Shown piece by piece: positions 52,849-61,967 of a stretch of 64,000 bases of DNA. The notes under the pieces were generated by a model, which had not been told where the DNA came from, made no database searches, and was given only the letters and a program-made list of their open reading frames with translations. A program made the translations under genes and the position numbers. The DNA is from an uncultured Bacteroidota bacterium (lineage in GTDB: Bacteria > Bacteroidota > Bacteroidia > Chitinophagales > Chitinophagaceae): positions 62,001-126,000 of the forward strand of contig CAINUN010000083.1 in assembly GCA_903853805.1 (NCBI GenBank). The letters are read 5' to 3'. Numbering within the stretch: the stretch's first letter is position 1; each line of letters starts with the position of its first letter.

Positions 52849-54735
52849 TCACCTTTTAATAATCACTTCCACTCTTCGATTTTTGCTTCGATTGTTTTCA
52901 TTGTCGTCATTGGGGGCAATAGGGTTTGCTTCCCCCCAACCTTTTTGTTGCACCTGTAATTCGTTCCATCCAAGAGAAATGATTTCTTGGGCTACTAAAT
53001 TGGCGCGAACCAGAGAGAGTTGTTCATTAATGATTGGCGTGCCAGAATTGTCGGTATAGCCATTGACTTGAATAATAATTCCTTTGGCATCGAGTGTAAA
53101 AGGAGCGAGGGCGTTTTGTAGTTTTTGTTTATCTGCTGGCGTAAGTATTGCCATGTTTTTGGGAAACTGGAAAGTTGCAATGAGGCTGTCGTTAATGGGA
53201 GCTAAATAATCATCGGGTAAGAGCGGGATATTGAATTCTTGAATGCTGCCAGAAAGGCTTTTGGGGTATTCAATAGTTTCTTCACGATTCATGTATGAGA
53301 TGCGGTCCGTTGTCCAATTGTATTTTTTTCCGGATGGAAGTGTTATCATGAAACTACCATCGCCACGATTAGACACAAAATGATAAGAGGGATTGCCAGA
53401 ATAAATTTCACGCACATAAATGCTGCAAATATTGAGGCGTTCTTTGGTGAGACTATCGTAAACATATCCATTTAAAGCTACCATGGGTTTGGGCTGTAAT
53501 GGCAAAGGCATATTCATTTCATAGAGGTCGAAATTACCAACATGATTATATCGGTCGGAAGAAAAATAGATTTTTGTGCCCGAAAAATTGACGCAAAGAC
53601 TGTTTTCATCTGCTGTGGAATTAAGCGGTTCGCCCATGTTAGTTACCTGAGACCAAAGGCTATCATTTTTTCTTTTAGCCATAAAAAAATCAGCACCTCC
53701 AAAACCATCATGTCCTGTGCTTGAAAAATAGAGTGTGTAATTGTCGGGATGAATAAAAGGTGCTGTTTCATCGCCACTTGTATTGATTTCAGGTCCAAGA
53801 TTTCGAGGTAATTGCCAAAGTCCGTTATCGAATTTGGAAACCCAAATATCCATACCTCCAATTCCTCCTGGACGATTGCTGACAAAAAACAATTCGCGAT
53901 TGTCGGGAGAGAGGCAAGCCATGCCTTCAAAAGCAGGAGAATTGATTGTGCCTCCAAAACTTTGTGGTTGAGACCAAACGCTATCTGCAGTGTAGGACAT
54001 GTACAAATCGCAACCCCCATTTTCCCAGCCATTTTGAGAGCGATTGTCGCACTTGGTGAAGAATGAATAATGCCTATCTGCAGAAATCATTTGAGCTGCT
54101 TCTTGGTCAGGGGTGTTAGGCGGGCTACCCATGTTCTTTGGCTTGAACCAACCACCACAACTATCTTTTAAAGCATAGTAAAAATCTTCGTCAATGCCAT
54201 TTACATTTCTTGTAAAATAAATCTTTTGTTCGTCGGTAGAAATGCAAGGATATACTTCGGCAAACGGAGAATTAGTTCTTTGTAAAACGGAAACCGTATC
54301 ATTCCATGCCTTACCACGATGATTGATGATGAAATTGGCTTGCCTACGAATGGCTTGCCAGTTTTTATCTCCATTATTGGGGATGTAATTCAACGCTTCT
54401 TCTGCAAAGCCAGCATAAACTAGGCTTTTGGCTAATGGAAAAGAAAATTGTTTGGCGCCATTGGAACAACCATTAAAAGCACGTCGAAATACTTCTGCAG
54501 ATTTTGAAAAGGCATGTTCATTGAAATACCATTCTCCTAAAGTACTATAAGCATTAATGAAAGATGGATAAAGTCGAATAGCACTTTCCATTTCTTTACA
54601 TGCAGCATCGTGGAAATGTTTTGCTTCCAATCTTAATGCATGATCGAAAGCGTGTTGTGCTGCCAAAGGAATTTGTGCTTGTACAGATGGCAAGAAAAAA
54701 AAGGCACTGATAAATATGGGTAAAATGCTTTTCAT
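52849..54735 (-). CDS. OmpA-family protein with PD40 propeller and TPR
   Basis: A 628-residue protein with a signal peptide (LPIFISAFFFLPSVQA), a TPR-like helical start (about 25-130), a WD40-like PD40 propeller (VYPCISTDEQKIYFTRN, MISADRHYSFFTK, ACLSPDNRELFFVSNRPGG and PFIHPDNYTLYFSS), a carboxypeptidase-regulatory-like domain (VALNGYVYDSLTKERLNIC), and a C-terminal OmpA peptidoglycan-binding domain (VNGYTDNSGTPIINEQLSLVRANLV and KNRRVEV). It links the outer membrane to peptidoglycan. Proteins of this layout occur near T9SS or gliding components (PorE-like), but this one stands alone. Confidence 0.9.
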   Translation of the reverse strand: MKSILPIFISAFFFLPSVQAQIPLAAQHAFDHALRLEAKHFHDAACKEMESAIRLYPSFINAYSTLGEWYFNEHAFSKSAEVFRRAFNGCSNGAKQFSFPLAKSLVYAGFAEEALNYIPNNGDKNWQAIRRQANFIINHRGKAWNDTVSVLQRTNSPFAEVYPCISTDEQKIYFTRNVNGIDEDFYYALKDSCGGWFKPKNMGSPPNTPDQEAAQMISADRHYSFFTKCDNRSQNGWENGGCDLYMSYTADSVWSQPQSFGGTINSPAFEGMACLSPDNRELFFVSNRPGGIGGMDIWVSKFDNGLWQLPRNLGPEINTSGDETAPFIHPDNYTLYFSSTGHDGFGGADFFMAKRKNDSLWSQVTNMGEPLNSTADENSLCVNFSGTKIYFSSDRYNHVGNFDLYEMNMPLPLQPKPMVALNGYVYDSLTKERLNICSIYVREIYSGNPSYHFVSNRGDGSFMITLPSGKKYNWTTDRISYMNREETIEYPKSLSGSIQEFNIPLLPDDYLAPINDSLIATFQFPKNMAILTPADKQKLQNALAPFTLDAKGIIIQVNGYTDNSGTPIINEQLSLVRANLVAQEIISLGWNELQVQQKGWGEANPIAPNDDNENNRSKNRRVEVIIKR

Positions 54736-54816
54736 TTAATTCCGTAAAAATAATAAGGACTTCTGTTTTACTACCATTCAATTTCTGACTTACTTTTAGC
54801 AGGTAAAAAAATAAGC

Positions 54817-56076
54817 ATGTCAACCTTTATCACTTGCCCCAATTGCAATCATCAATTTGAACCAACTGATGCTCTTTCTAAAAGCATTGAAACCGAAATG
54901 CGAGGAAAAATGATGCTAGAATGGAATAAAAAAATGGAGGGAATCAATGCTGATAAAAAACAATTGGAAAATCTACAAAAAGAAGTTTTATCGCAAAAGG
55001 AATCAATGGAAAGCGAGCTGAACAAAAGAGTGGAAATTGCTAAAGCCGAGCAAGAATCGATGCTTAAAAAAGAACTTCGTTTGGAAATCCAAGCAGATTT
55101 TCAACACCAATTGGCAATGAAGGATGATGCCAAAAAAGAAACAGAAGAAAAACTGAAAGTTCAAAGGCAAAAGGAATTGGAGCTAATGAAAAAGATGCAA
55201 GAAATGGAAGACTTGAAAAATCATTTGGAAATCGAAACTCAAAAACAATTAATAGAAGAACGTGGAAAAATATTAGTGGAAGTAAAAACAATGGAAGACG
55301 CTAGATATAAACTACGCGAACAAGAACATCAAATGAAACTGAAAGAATTAGAAAAACAACTTGCCGACCAAAAAAGGCTAGCAGAGGAAGCCCTAAGAAA
55401 GGCAGAACAAGGCTCAATGCAGTTGCAAGGGGAAGTTCAGGAAATAGAGTTAGAACATTTGCTTCGTCAGAATTTCCCGTTTGATAACATTCAAGAAATA
55501 GGGAAGGGGGTTCGTGGTGCCGATTGTGTAATGAATGTTCGCAACAACTTAGGCACTGAATGCGGTACTATAATTTTCGAAAGCAAACGCACCAAAGATT
55601 TTGGCGGTGACTGGATTGATAAACTCAAGAAAGATATGGTTTCTAAAAATGCTGATTTGGCTGTTATAGTTACTCAGACAATGCCTAAAGACATGGAACG
55701 ATTTGGTGAAAAACAAGGCATTTACATCTGCAACTTTTCCGAAGTTAAAAGTTTGGTAAGCATATTACGTCAGGCAGTAATTAAGGTTTTTGAAGCCAAG
55801 AAAAGCCAAGAAAATAAGGGTGATAAAATGGTAGCTTTGTATGATTACCTAACGGGTACAGAGTTTTTCTCACAATGGAATGCTATCAGAGAAAGTTTTC
55901 AGAATTTTCGCGATTCGCTTCAAAAAGAGCGCGATGATTTTGAAAAAAACTGGAAGAAAAAACAAAAATTACTAGATAATATCATCAATAATTCCCTTCA
56001 AATAAGTGGTAGCATCGAAGGTATTTCCGGAATGGAAAGTCTTGGATGGAATGAGGGAGGAAAATTATTGGATTAA
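54817..56076 (+). CDS. DUF2130 coiled-coil protein
   Basis: The 419-residue protein begins with a zinc-ribbon-like FITCPNCNHQFE, followed by a coiled coil from about residue 20 to 210 rich in Lys, Glu and Gln. The DUF2130 domain follows (LEHLLRQNFPFDNIQEIGKGVRGADCVMNV, IIFESKRTKDFGGDWIDKLKKDM, and DLAVIVTQTMPKDMERF). The E-x-K in ESKRTK together with the preceding Asp resembles a restriction-endonuclease-like (PD-ExK) site, but the function of the family is unknown. It is cytosolic. The next gene starts 31 nt after it. Confidence 0.88.
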   Translation: MSTFITCPNCNHQFEPTDALSKSIETEMRGKMMLEWNKKMEGINADKKQLENLQKEVLSQKESMESELNKRVEIAKAEQESMLKKELRLEIQADFQHQLAMKDDAKKETEEKLKVQRQKELELMKKMQEMEDLKNHLEIETQKQLIEERGKILVEVKTMEDARYKLREQEHQMKLKELEKQLADQKRLAEEALRKAEQGSMQLQGEVQEIELEHLLRQNFPFDNIQEIGKGVRGADCVMNVRNNLGTECGTIIFESKRTKDFGGDWIDKLKKDMVSKNADLAVIVTQTMPKDMERFGEKQGIYICNFSEVKSLVSILRQAVIKVFEAKKSQENKGDKMVALYDYLTGTEFFSQWNAIRESFQNFRDSLQKERDDFEKNWKKKQKLLDNIINNSLQISGSIEGISGMESLGWNEGGKLLD

Positions 56077-56107
56077 TACTTTGATATTAGAAAATACATT
56101 TTTCGCT

Positions 56108-56575
56108 ATGAAAATAATTTTTAGATTCTTTTTAATTCTTCTTCTTTTGTTTGGAACAAAAGCCATAGCCCAACCGATTTATATTCCTATTCGTCCATTA
56201 GAAGGATATTTTATTGACCCGAAAATTCCATTGAAAGAAGGACTCAACTTTTTTGTTTTTAAAAACAGTAGACAGTTTGAAAAATTCTTTGGAAAAATAG
56301 ATAAACCGGAGGCACCTGATTTTGAAATGGAAAGAGTAATTGCCATTATTCATTCACCAACAAAAAAACAAACTGCATTAGGGCTTTATCCTAAAGTAGC
56401 GAAAGCAGGAGATTATATGGAAGCCTATTTTCAATTTAGTCAAGAAAAACATAGCCTCACTTACACAACTTCACCTATAGTTGTAGCAGCTGTACCTATC
56501 CATTATGCTACAAGGAAATTCAAATTCTATGATGAGCCAACAAAAAAACTATTAGCTAGTGTTGACATAAAGTAA
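56108..56575 (+). CDS. Secreted hypothetical protein
   Basis: The frame is open from 56006 inside the previous gene, but the ATG at 56108 gives MKIIFRFFLILLLLFGTKAIAQ, a clean signal peptide, and a 155-residue protein. The mature part is a single small alpha/beta domain (NFFVFKNSRQFEKFFGKIDKPEAPDFEMERVIAIIHSPTKKQTALGLYP). I do not recognise the family. It probably works in the periplasm. It is convergent with the PspC gene with 1 nt between the stops. Confidence 0.7.
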   Translation: MKIIFRFFLILLLLFGTKAIAQPIYIPIRPLEGYFIDPKIPLKEGLNFFVFKNSRQFEKFFGKIDKPEAPDFEMERVIAIIHSPTKKQTALGLYPKVAKAGDYMEAYFQFSQEKHSLTYTTSPIVVAAVPIHYATRKFKFYDEPTKKLLASVDIK

Positions 56576-56576
56576 A

Positions 56577-56807
56577 CTATAGCCAACGAAGTGGGTTTCT
56601 GCGGCTTAAACCAATATAGTTTTTCACATTTTTCCAAAAAGCTAAAACCATATAAACAACTACAGGAGAGCCAAGGGTAAGAAAGCTGATGTAAATAAAC
56701 CAAAGGCGGATGCGACTAGTTGCAATCCCCAACCTTTCGCCAATAGAAGTACAAACGCCAAATGCCTGCCATTCAATAAAATTCTTAAAATTGTACAGTG
56801 GTTTCAT
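56577..56807 (-). CDS. PspC-domain membrane protein
   Basis: A 76-residue protein starting MKPLYNFKNFIEWQAFGVCTSIGERLGIATSRIRLWFIYISFLTLGSPVVVYMVLAFW, the PspC domain with its GVC-x(4)-ERLGI-x(3)-R motif and one or two membrane helices. The frame is open to 56948 upstream, but that overlaps the divergent tcdA gene; the start at 56807 matches other PspC proteins. PspC acts in envelope-stress sensing at the inner membrane; single-domain forms are common in Bacteroidota. Confidence 0.85.
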   Translation of the reverse strand: MKPLYNFKNFIEWQAFGVCTSIGERLGIATSRIRLWFIYISFLTLGSPVVVYMVLAFWKNVKNYIGLSRRNPLRWL

Positions 56808-56883
56808 AAATTGCTTATGTTGGTAAAAATAAGCAATCACACGATGTAAATATTTTTTCTTTGCAAAACATTTTGACACATTT

Positions 56884-57612
56884 ATGGATACAAGCTGGTT
56901 AAGTAGAACTGAGCTATTAATAGGTAAAGAAAAATTAGAAAAACTCACTAATGCCCATGTGTTAGTTGTAGGTATGGGAGGCGTTGGTAGTTATGCTGCA
57001 GAATTTATTTGCAGAGCAGGACTAGGCACTATGACCATTATTGACGGAGATACAGTTGATCCAAGCAATAGAAACCGACAACTTCCTGCCTTAGCTACTA
57101 ATCATGGTGAATATAAAGTAGAGATTATGGCGGAAAGACTAAAGAACATAAATCCAGAACTAAACCTTCACGTGGTTCGAGAATTCATCAATCCTGAAAG
57201 AGCTTCTGAAATTTTAGAAGAAAGGTTTGATTATGTAGTGGAAGCAATAGACAGCCTCTCGCCTAAACTCAATTTTATCAAAGCAGCTTATCATAGCAAA
57301 ACCAAGTTTGTAAGTTCAATGGGTGCAGGTGCTAAACTTGATCCTACAGAACTTCAAGTATGTGACATTTCCAAGACTTATAATTGCCCTTTTGCACAAC
57401 AAATCAGAAAGAAATTGAAAGAGGCAAAAATCTATAAAGGTGTTAAGGTTGTTTTTTCTCCAGAAGAACCAATAAAAGAATCGTTGATGTTGACTACAAA
57501 TACACCTTATAAAAAGTCGGCTTACGGAACTATTTCCTATTTACCTGCAACCTTTGGTGCCTGTGTTGCTTCTGTTGCAATTCGAGAGTTGATGGGTATT
57601 AATGTAAAATAA
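56884..57612 (+). CDS. tcdA: tRNA threonylcarbamoyladenosine dehydratase
   Basis: A 242-residue ThiF/E1-like protein: RTELLIGKEKLEKLTNAHVLVVGMGGVGSYAAEFICRAGLG with the ATP-binding GxGGVG, TIIDGDTVDPSNRNRQLPA with the Arg-finger and Gln, VVEAIDSLSPKLNFI, and TISYLPATFGACVAS. This is the TcdA (CsdL) subset, which uses ATP to cyclise t6A37 of tRNA to ct6A. It is followed by a terminator. Confidence 0.93.
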   Translation: MDTSWLSRTELLIGKEKLEKLTNAHVLVVGMGGVGSYAAEFICRAGLGTMTIIDGDTVDPSNRNRQLPALATNHGEYKVEIMAERLKNINPELNLHVVREFINPERASEILEERFDYVVEAIDSLSPKLNFIKAAYHSKTKFVSSMGAGAKLDPTELQVCDISKTYNCPFAQQIRKKLKEAKIYKGVKVVFSPEEPIKESLMLTTNTPYKKSAYGTISYLPATFGACVASVAIRELMGINVK

Positions 57613-57638
57613 AAAGCTGCCCCAATTAGAGCAGCTTT
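57613..57638. terminator. Intrinsic terminator between convergent genes
   Basis: Arms AAAGCTGC (57613-57620) and GCAGCTTT (57631-57638) surround a 10-nt loop, followed by an AT-rich stretch. It serves tcdA and possibly the convergent DPP III gene. Confidence 0.75.
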
Positions 57639-57660
57639 ATTATATAACTCAACATTTAAC

Positions 57661-59682
57661 TTAATTATTCACTGGTAGGAAACCATACTTGTTTCCATAC
57701 TCAAGCATTTGTTGGAAGAAACTTTCAGGATAAGTAACATGCACATCTTTGATTTCTTTTCCGTTCATATCTACAGTCAATTTTGGTTGTATAAAACCAC
57801 GGTAGGGTTTTACGCCAAGTTTTGAATAACGTTCCAAAACTTCTACATGTAAAGCAGCATCTACTTTCACGCCATAATTTTCTACAAGGTTCTTACCTGC
57901 TTCATAATCGCCTTCCGATTTGATGCGTTGAATTTCACGAAGTAGGTCGCCAAATAACTTTCTCAAAGCGTTATAGTCATTAATCTTCACGAAGGTTTTG
58001 CCATTCTTCATCACCAATTCTACAACACTTGAATCTTTCCCATTTTCAAATGCCCAACGTGCTACCAACTGACGGTTGCGCATGTGTGCTTCTTCAATAT
58101 TGTCTCCTGGTTTGATACGGGTCAATTGGGTCATCAAACCATTCATCATGTAACTATAATATTCTGCTTTGCCCACTTCCGATGTAGGTGCAACACCAAT
58201 TTTAACTAATTTTTTATCAAGGGCATAATACAATCCCACTAAGTCTGCACGTGCTTCTTCAAGGCAAGAAGCATAATTTTTCAAAGTCTTGTCAGTAGTT
58301 TCCACTCCAGGATTAATTTGACCAGAAGCATGTCCTATACACTCGTGCATATCGGTATGTAAATCGGAAGCAAGATTTCCATATTGACGAAGGCGTTCTT
58401 TTATTTTATCGTTGATTACAAATTCATCAAGCATACCGCTTTTAGCGCCTGCGCTATTGTATGAACTAATAATATTGCTTAAAGACACAGATTTAGAGCC
58501 ATGTTCTTTACGGATCCAATCGGCATTCGGAAGATTCACACCAATAGGAGTAGTAGGTGCAGAGTCACCACTTTCAACAATCACAGTAATAGCTTTTGCT
58601 GTAATACCTTTCACCACTTTCTTTTTGTGTTGAGGCATCAACGGTGAATGGTCTTCAAACCATTGTGCGTTTTGAGCAATTGCAGCAATGCGCTTGGTAG
58701 CTTCCATATCTTTTATCGAAACCACACTTTCATAGCTACCTTTTTTACCAATTGCATCAAGATAAACTTCTATAAACCCATTCACTACATCAATGCGGGA
58801 TGCCGTGTCCTGAGCCCATGCAATGCTGTATTCATCAAAGGTTTTAAGGTCTCCGGTTTTGTAGAAATCAATCAACAATTCCAGTGCTTTTTTCTGTTGG
58901 TCGTTTTCAGCAACATTCACCGCTTTGGTCAACCATTTCACTATTTCCATAATTGATTTACCATACATGCCATCAGCTTTCCATACTTTTTCAACAATGA
59001 TTCCCTTAGCATCTTTCATGGTTTTGCTATTCAATCCCCAACTTGGCGCATCGCCACGGGTATCAAACTTGCTGTAAAAATTTTCCACTTCTTTTTGCGA
59101 AACGCCTTCATAAAAATTGTTGGAAGAATTCACCACATTATCAATATTTGGACGAAGGTCAACCACTTTTGACTCTACATTTAAGTCATAAAACAAAGGC
59201 TGAACACGTTTCCAAAAAGCTTCAACTTTTTCTCCTTTATTCATAGGAAGCTTTTTAGTGTCGCAGTTTTTCATCACCGATGCGAAGTAGTCAAGACTAC
59301 ATTCAGGAATAAATTTATCATTGCTATAATGATGATGATTGCCATTCGAAAACCAAAATCTACCGCAATAATCTTCAAACTTTTTCCAGTCGGCAGAGGT
59401 CTTGTCACCCTTATAAGTACCATACATAGCTTCAATGGTTTTACGCAACAAAATACCATGCTTGCTTTTTTGATCGTAGATGATGTCTCTGCCCGAAAGT
59501 GCGGCTTCGTATAGATAGTAAGCTAACTCTTTTTGTTTTGACGTCAACTCTTCAAAACCCGGAACTTGGTAACGAAGCACTTGAAGATCAGCAAAGGATT
59601 CGGCTTCTACTTTAAAGTCCTGCGCCTGAATATTTTGAGCAGTGGTTAATACAACCATCATAGACAATATCCATTTTTTCAT
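57661..59682 (-). CDS. Dipeptidyl peptidase III (M49 family), secreted
   Basis: A 673-residue protein with a signal peptide (WILSMMVVLTTAQNIQA). The zinc motif is HECIGH at 446-451, with the third ligand in EEARAD (475-480), the two signatures of M49. Many eukaryotic and some bacterial members have HELLGH; Cys at the third place is also known from Bacteroides. It removes dipeptides from the N termini of short peptides. The signal peptide puts it in the periplasm, where it can finish peptides made by the M43 proteases of this window; that link is inference. Confidence 0.92.
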   Translation of the reverse strand: MKKWILSMMVVLTTAQNIQAQDFKVEAESFADLQVLRYQVPGFEELTSKQKELAYYLYEAALSGRDIIYDQKSKHGILLRKTIEAMYGTYKGDKTSADWKKFEDYCGRFWFSNGNHHHYSNDKFIPECSLDYFASVMKNCDTKKLPMNKGEKVEAFWKRVQPLFYDLNVESKVVDLRPNIDNVVNSSNNFYEGVSQKEVENFYSKFDTRGDAPSWGLNSKTMKDAKGIIVEKVWKADGMYGKSIMEIVKWLTKAVNVAENDQQKKALELLIDFYKTGDLKTFDEYSIAWAQDTASRIDVVNGFIEVYLDAIGKKGSYESVVSIKDMEATKRIAAIAQNAQWFEDHSPLMPQHKKKVVKGITAKAITVIVESGDSAPTTPIGVNLPNADWIRKEHGSKSVSLSNIISSYNSAGAKSGMLDEFVINDKIKERLRQYGNLASDLHTDMHECIGHASGQINPGVETTDKTLKNYASCLEEARADLVGLYYALDKKLVKIGVAPTSEVGKAEYYSYMMNGLMTQLTRIKPGDNIEEAHMRNRQLVARWAFENGKDSSVVELVMKNGKTFVKINDYNALRKLFGDLLREIQRIKSEGDYEAGKNLVENYGVKVDAALHVEVLERYSKLGVKPYRGFIQPKLTVDMNGKEIKDVHVTYPESFFQQMLEYGNKYGFLPVNN

Positions 59683-59779
59683 TCTTGAAAATATATTTTT
59701 AGGACGTAAAAGTAGGGTAAAAACTCACTTCCTTTTCTTGAATTAGCAATAGAAGTCTATTTTTGAAAAAACACCACTA

Positions 59780-60718
59780 ATGAGCATTCCAGTTGTTGAC
59801 CTTGCACGTTTTCAAAACGTTCATGAAAAAGCCGATTTTGTAAATGAACTCGGGCTTGCCTTTGAAAAGGTAGGTTTTGTAGCTGTAAAAAACCACGGCA
59901 TTCCAAATGATTTGATTACACAGTTATATAAACATGTCCAGTCTTTTTTCTCTTTGCCCGATGAAGTAAAACGTTCTTATGAAATTCCGATGTTAGCTGG
60001 GCAACGTGGCTATACATCATTTGGTAAAGAACATGCAAAGGGATATGATGCACCCGACCTAAAAGAGTTTTTTCAGTTTGGACAAATAGTTACAAATGAT
60101 AGCCCTTTAAGAGCTGAATATCCTGCCAATGTATTTGTAGATGAAGTTCCCGATTTCACACCAACATTAGAAACAACCTATCAAAATTTCGAAACCTGCG
60201 GATTTCAATTGCTGCAAGCAATTGCTCTTTATCTTGGTCTTGATGAACAATATTTCAACCAGCATGTAACAAAGGGAAATTCCATTCTTCGTGCCATTCA
60301 CTATCCACCAATTAAGCAAGAACCTAAAACATCCATACGCGCAGAACAACATGAAGATATCAATTTGATTACTTTACTTGTGGGAGCTTCTGCGGATGGT
60401 CTCCAAATCATGAACATGCAAAATGAGTGGATAGCTGCTACTGCTGCTCCAGATCAAATTGTAGTAAACGTAGGTGATATGTTACAAAGGCTTACTAACA
60501 ATCGTTTGAAATCAACTACTCATCGTGTTGTCAATCCACCCCGAGAAATGTGGAATAGCCCACGCTTTTCAATTCCTTTTTTCTTGCACCCTAAAAGCGA
60601 AATGAGCCTTGCTTGTCTTGATAGTTGTATTGATGTACTGCATCCAAAATTTTATGAAGATTATACTGCTGGTCAATATCTTGAAGAACGCCTTAGTGAA
60701 ATTGGATTAAAGAAATAG
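59780..60718 (+). CDS. 2OG-Fe(II) oxygenase, isopenicillin-N-synthase family
   Basis: A 312-residue protein with the N-terminal DIOX_N domain (IPVVDLARFQNVHEKADFVNELGLAFEKVGFVAVKNHGIP) and the double-stranded beta-helix core: HEDINLITLLVG carries the His and Asp iron ligands, VNVGDMLQRLTNNRLKSTTHRVVNP the distal His, and RFSIPFFLHP the 2-oxoglutarate Arg. It hydroxylates or oxidises an unknown small substrate. It is monocistronic. Members of this type are common in Bacteroidota outside antibiotic clusters. Confidence 0.9.
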   Translation: MSIPVVDLARFQNVHEKADFVNELGLAFEKVGFVAVKNHGIPNDLITQLYKHVQSFFSLPDEVKRSYEIPMLAGQRGYTSFGKEHAKGYDAPDLKEFFQFGQIVTNDSPLRAEYPANVFVDEVPDFTPTLETTYQNFETCGFQLLQAIALYLGLDEQYFNQHVTKGNSILRAIHYPPIKQEPKTSIRAEQHEDINLITLLVGASADGLQIMNMQNEWIAATAAPDQIVVNVGDMLQRLTNNRLKSTTHRVVNPPREMWNSPRFSIPFFLHPKSEMSLACLDSCIDVLHPKFYEDYTAGQYLEERLSEIGLKK

Positions 60719-60792
60719 AGGTATGGTTTTGAAATGCTGATATACTATCTCAAAAAAACAATCAAAAATAGCTTTGGCTATCTTCGTTACCC

Positions 60793-61575
60793 ATGATGTT
60801 ACTTGGCTATTTTGCTGCAATTCTTATAGGTATTTCACTTGGCTTAATTGGAGGCGGTGGTTCCATTCTTACAATTCCAGTTTTGGTTTTTCTAATGGGG
60901 GTTTCTCCAACATTGGCAACCACCTATTCTTTGTTTGTGGTTGGAACTTGTAGTTTATTAGGTAGCTTCATGGTAAGGAAAGAGATAGACCTAAGAACCA
61001 CTTTGCTATTTGGATCATCATCAATTTTTTCGGTTTTACTTACTCGTAAAATACTCTTTCCTATTATTCCCGATCATTTGTTTTCTGTTGGTAATATTTG
61101 CATAGAAAGAGATAGTTTGTTGATGATTCTTTTTTCAATACTAATGCTTGTTGCAGCCAATAGTATGATTCGACAAGCGGTGGCTTTAGAATCAACAAGC
61201 GAAAAGAAAATCCATTACTTACTTTTGTTGGGGTTAGGCGTAGGTTTTGTTACTGGAATATTGGGCGCAGGGGGCGGTTTTTTAATTATTCCAGCGTTAG
61301 TACTTTTCAACAAAATGGAAATGAAAACTGCTGTAGCAACTTCACTCAGCATCATTACCATCAATTCACTGATTGGCTTTTTGGGCACATTTCAAACAAC
61401 TACCATTGAGTGGAAACTAATTTTACCATTTACTACTATTGCTATCTCAGGGATTTTCATAGGCACAAGTTTATCTAAAAAAACAAAAGGGAGTTCTTTG
61501 AAAAAAGGGTTTGGGTGGTTTGTAATGATGATGGGTGTTTTTATTCTCCTAAGAGAAATAGTATTGCTTGTTTAG
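60793..61575 (+). CDS. TauE/SafE (DUF81) sulfite/anion exporter family permease
   Basis: A 260-residue protein with about eight membrane helices and the two family repeats: AAILIGISLGLIGGGGSILTIPVLVF at the N terminus and LGVGFVTGILGAGGGFLIIPALVLF in the middle. The GGGGS and GAGGGF motifs are typical. Substrates of the family include sulfite, sulfonates and organic acids; this one cannot be decided. It is monocistronic or follows the oxygenase gene with 74 nt between them. Confidence 0.9.
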   Translation: MMLLGYFAAILIGISLGLIGGGGSILTIPVLVFLMGVSPTLATTYSLFVVGTCSLLGSFMVRKEIDLRTTLLFGSSSIFSVLLTRKILFPIIPDHLFSVGNICIERDSLLMILFSILMLVAANSMIRQAVALESTSEKKIHYLLLLGLGVGFVTGILGAGGGFLIIPALVLFNKMEMKTAVATSLSIITINSLIGFLGTFQTTTIEWKLILPFTTIAISGIFIGTSLSKKTKGSSLKKGFGWFVMMMGVFILLREIVLLV

Positions 61576-61581
61576 TTTTCT

Positions 61582-61887
61582 CTATTTCTTACCGTGAAAT
61601 TTATTGAAATAACCAAAACCAATAGCTTCAGCGTTTCCATTCTTCACGTAAGTCACTTTTTTATAAAAATAAAAGTCTGTGATAATAATAGATTGATTAA
61701 TGTTCAGGTGAATCATGTTGGAAACATAACCATCATTTACTGCTGAGTTGGGAAGATTCTTTTCGATTTCTGTTGTGATGTATTTTTCAATATCAGACCT
61801 CAGCTGATCTTCAGTTGGATTGGTATAAACCAAGACACCCCCTGCTATCATAACCAATAGAACTACTATGATAATTACATTCCTCAT
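61582..61887 (-). CDS. Small membrane-anchored protein, DUF4359-like
   Basis: The frame extends to 61944, but the ATG at 61887 gives MRNVIIIVVLLVMIAGGVLVYTNPTEDQ, a membrane anchor at the start of a 101-residue protein. The helix followed by Y-T-N-P-T and the C-terminal IIITDFYFYKKV...AIGFGYFNKFHGK fit the small DUF4359 family of membrane-attached proteins, of unknown function. The assignment is by eye. It lies on the minus strand between the permease (6 nt from its stop) and the carboxylase gene. Confidence 0.65.
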   Translation of the reverse strand: MRNVIIIVVLLVMIAGGVLVYTNPTEDQLRSDIEKYITTEIEKNLPNSAVNDGYVSNMIHLNINQSIIITDFYFYKKVTYVKNGNAEAIGFGYFNKFHGKK

Positions 61888-61967
61888 GAAAAGTGGACAC
61901 AGATTTATTAGTGTTTTATCAATTGCCGTGATAAAACTAAACAATAACCTTTAAAAATAATTTTTTA

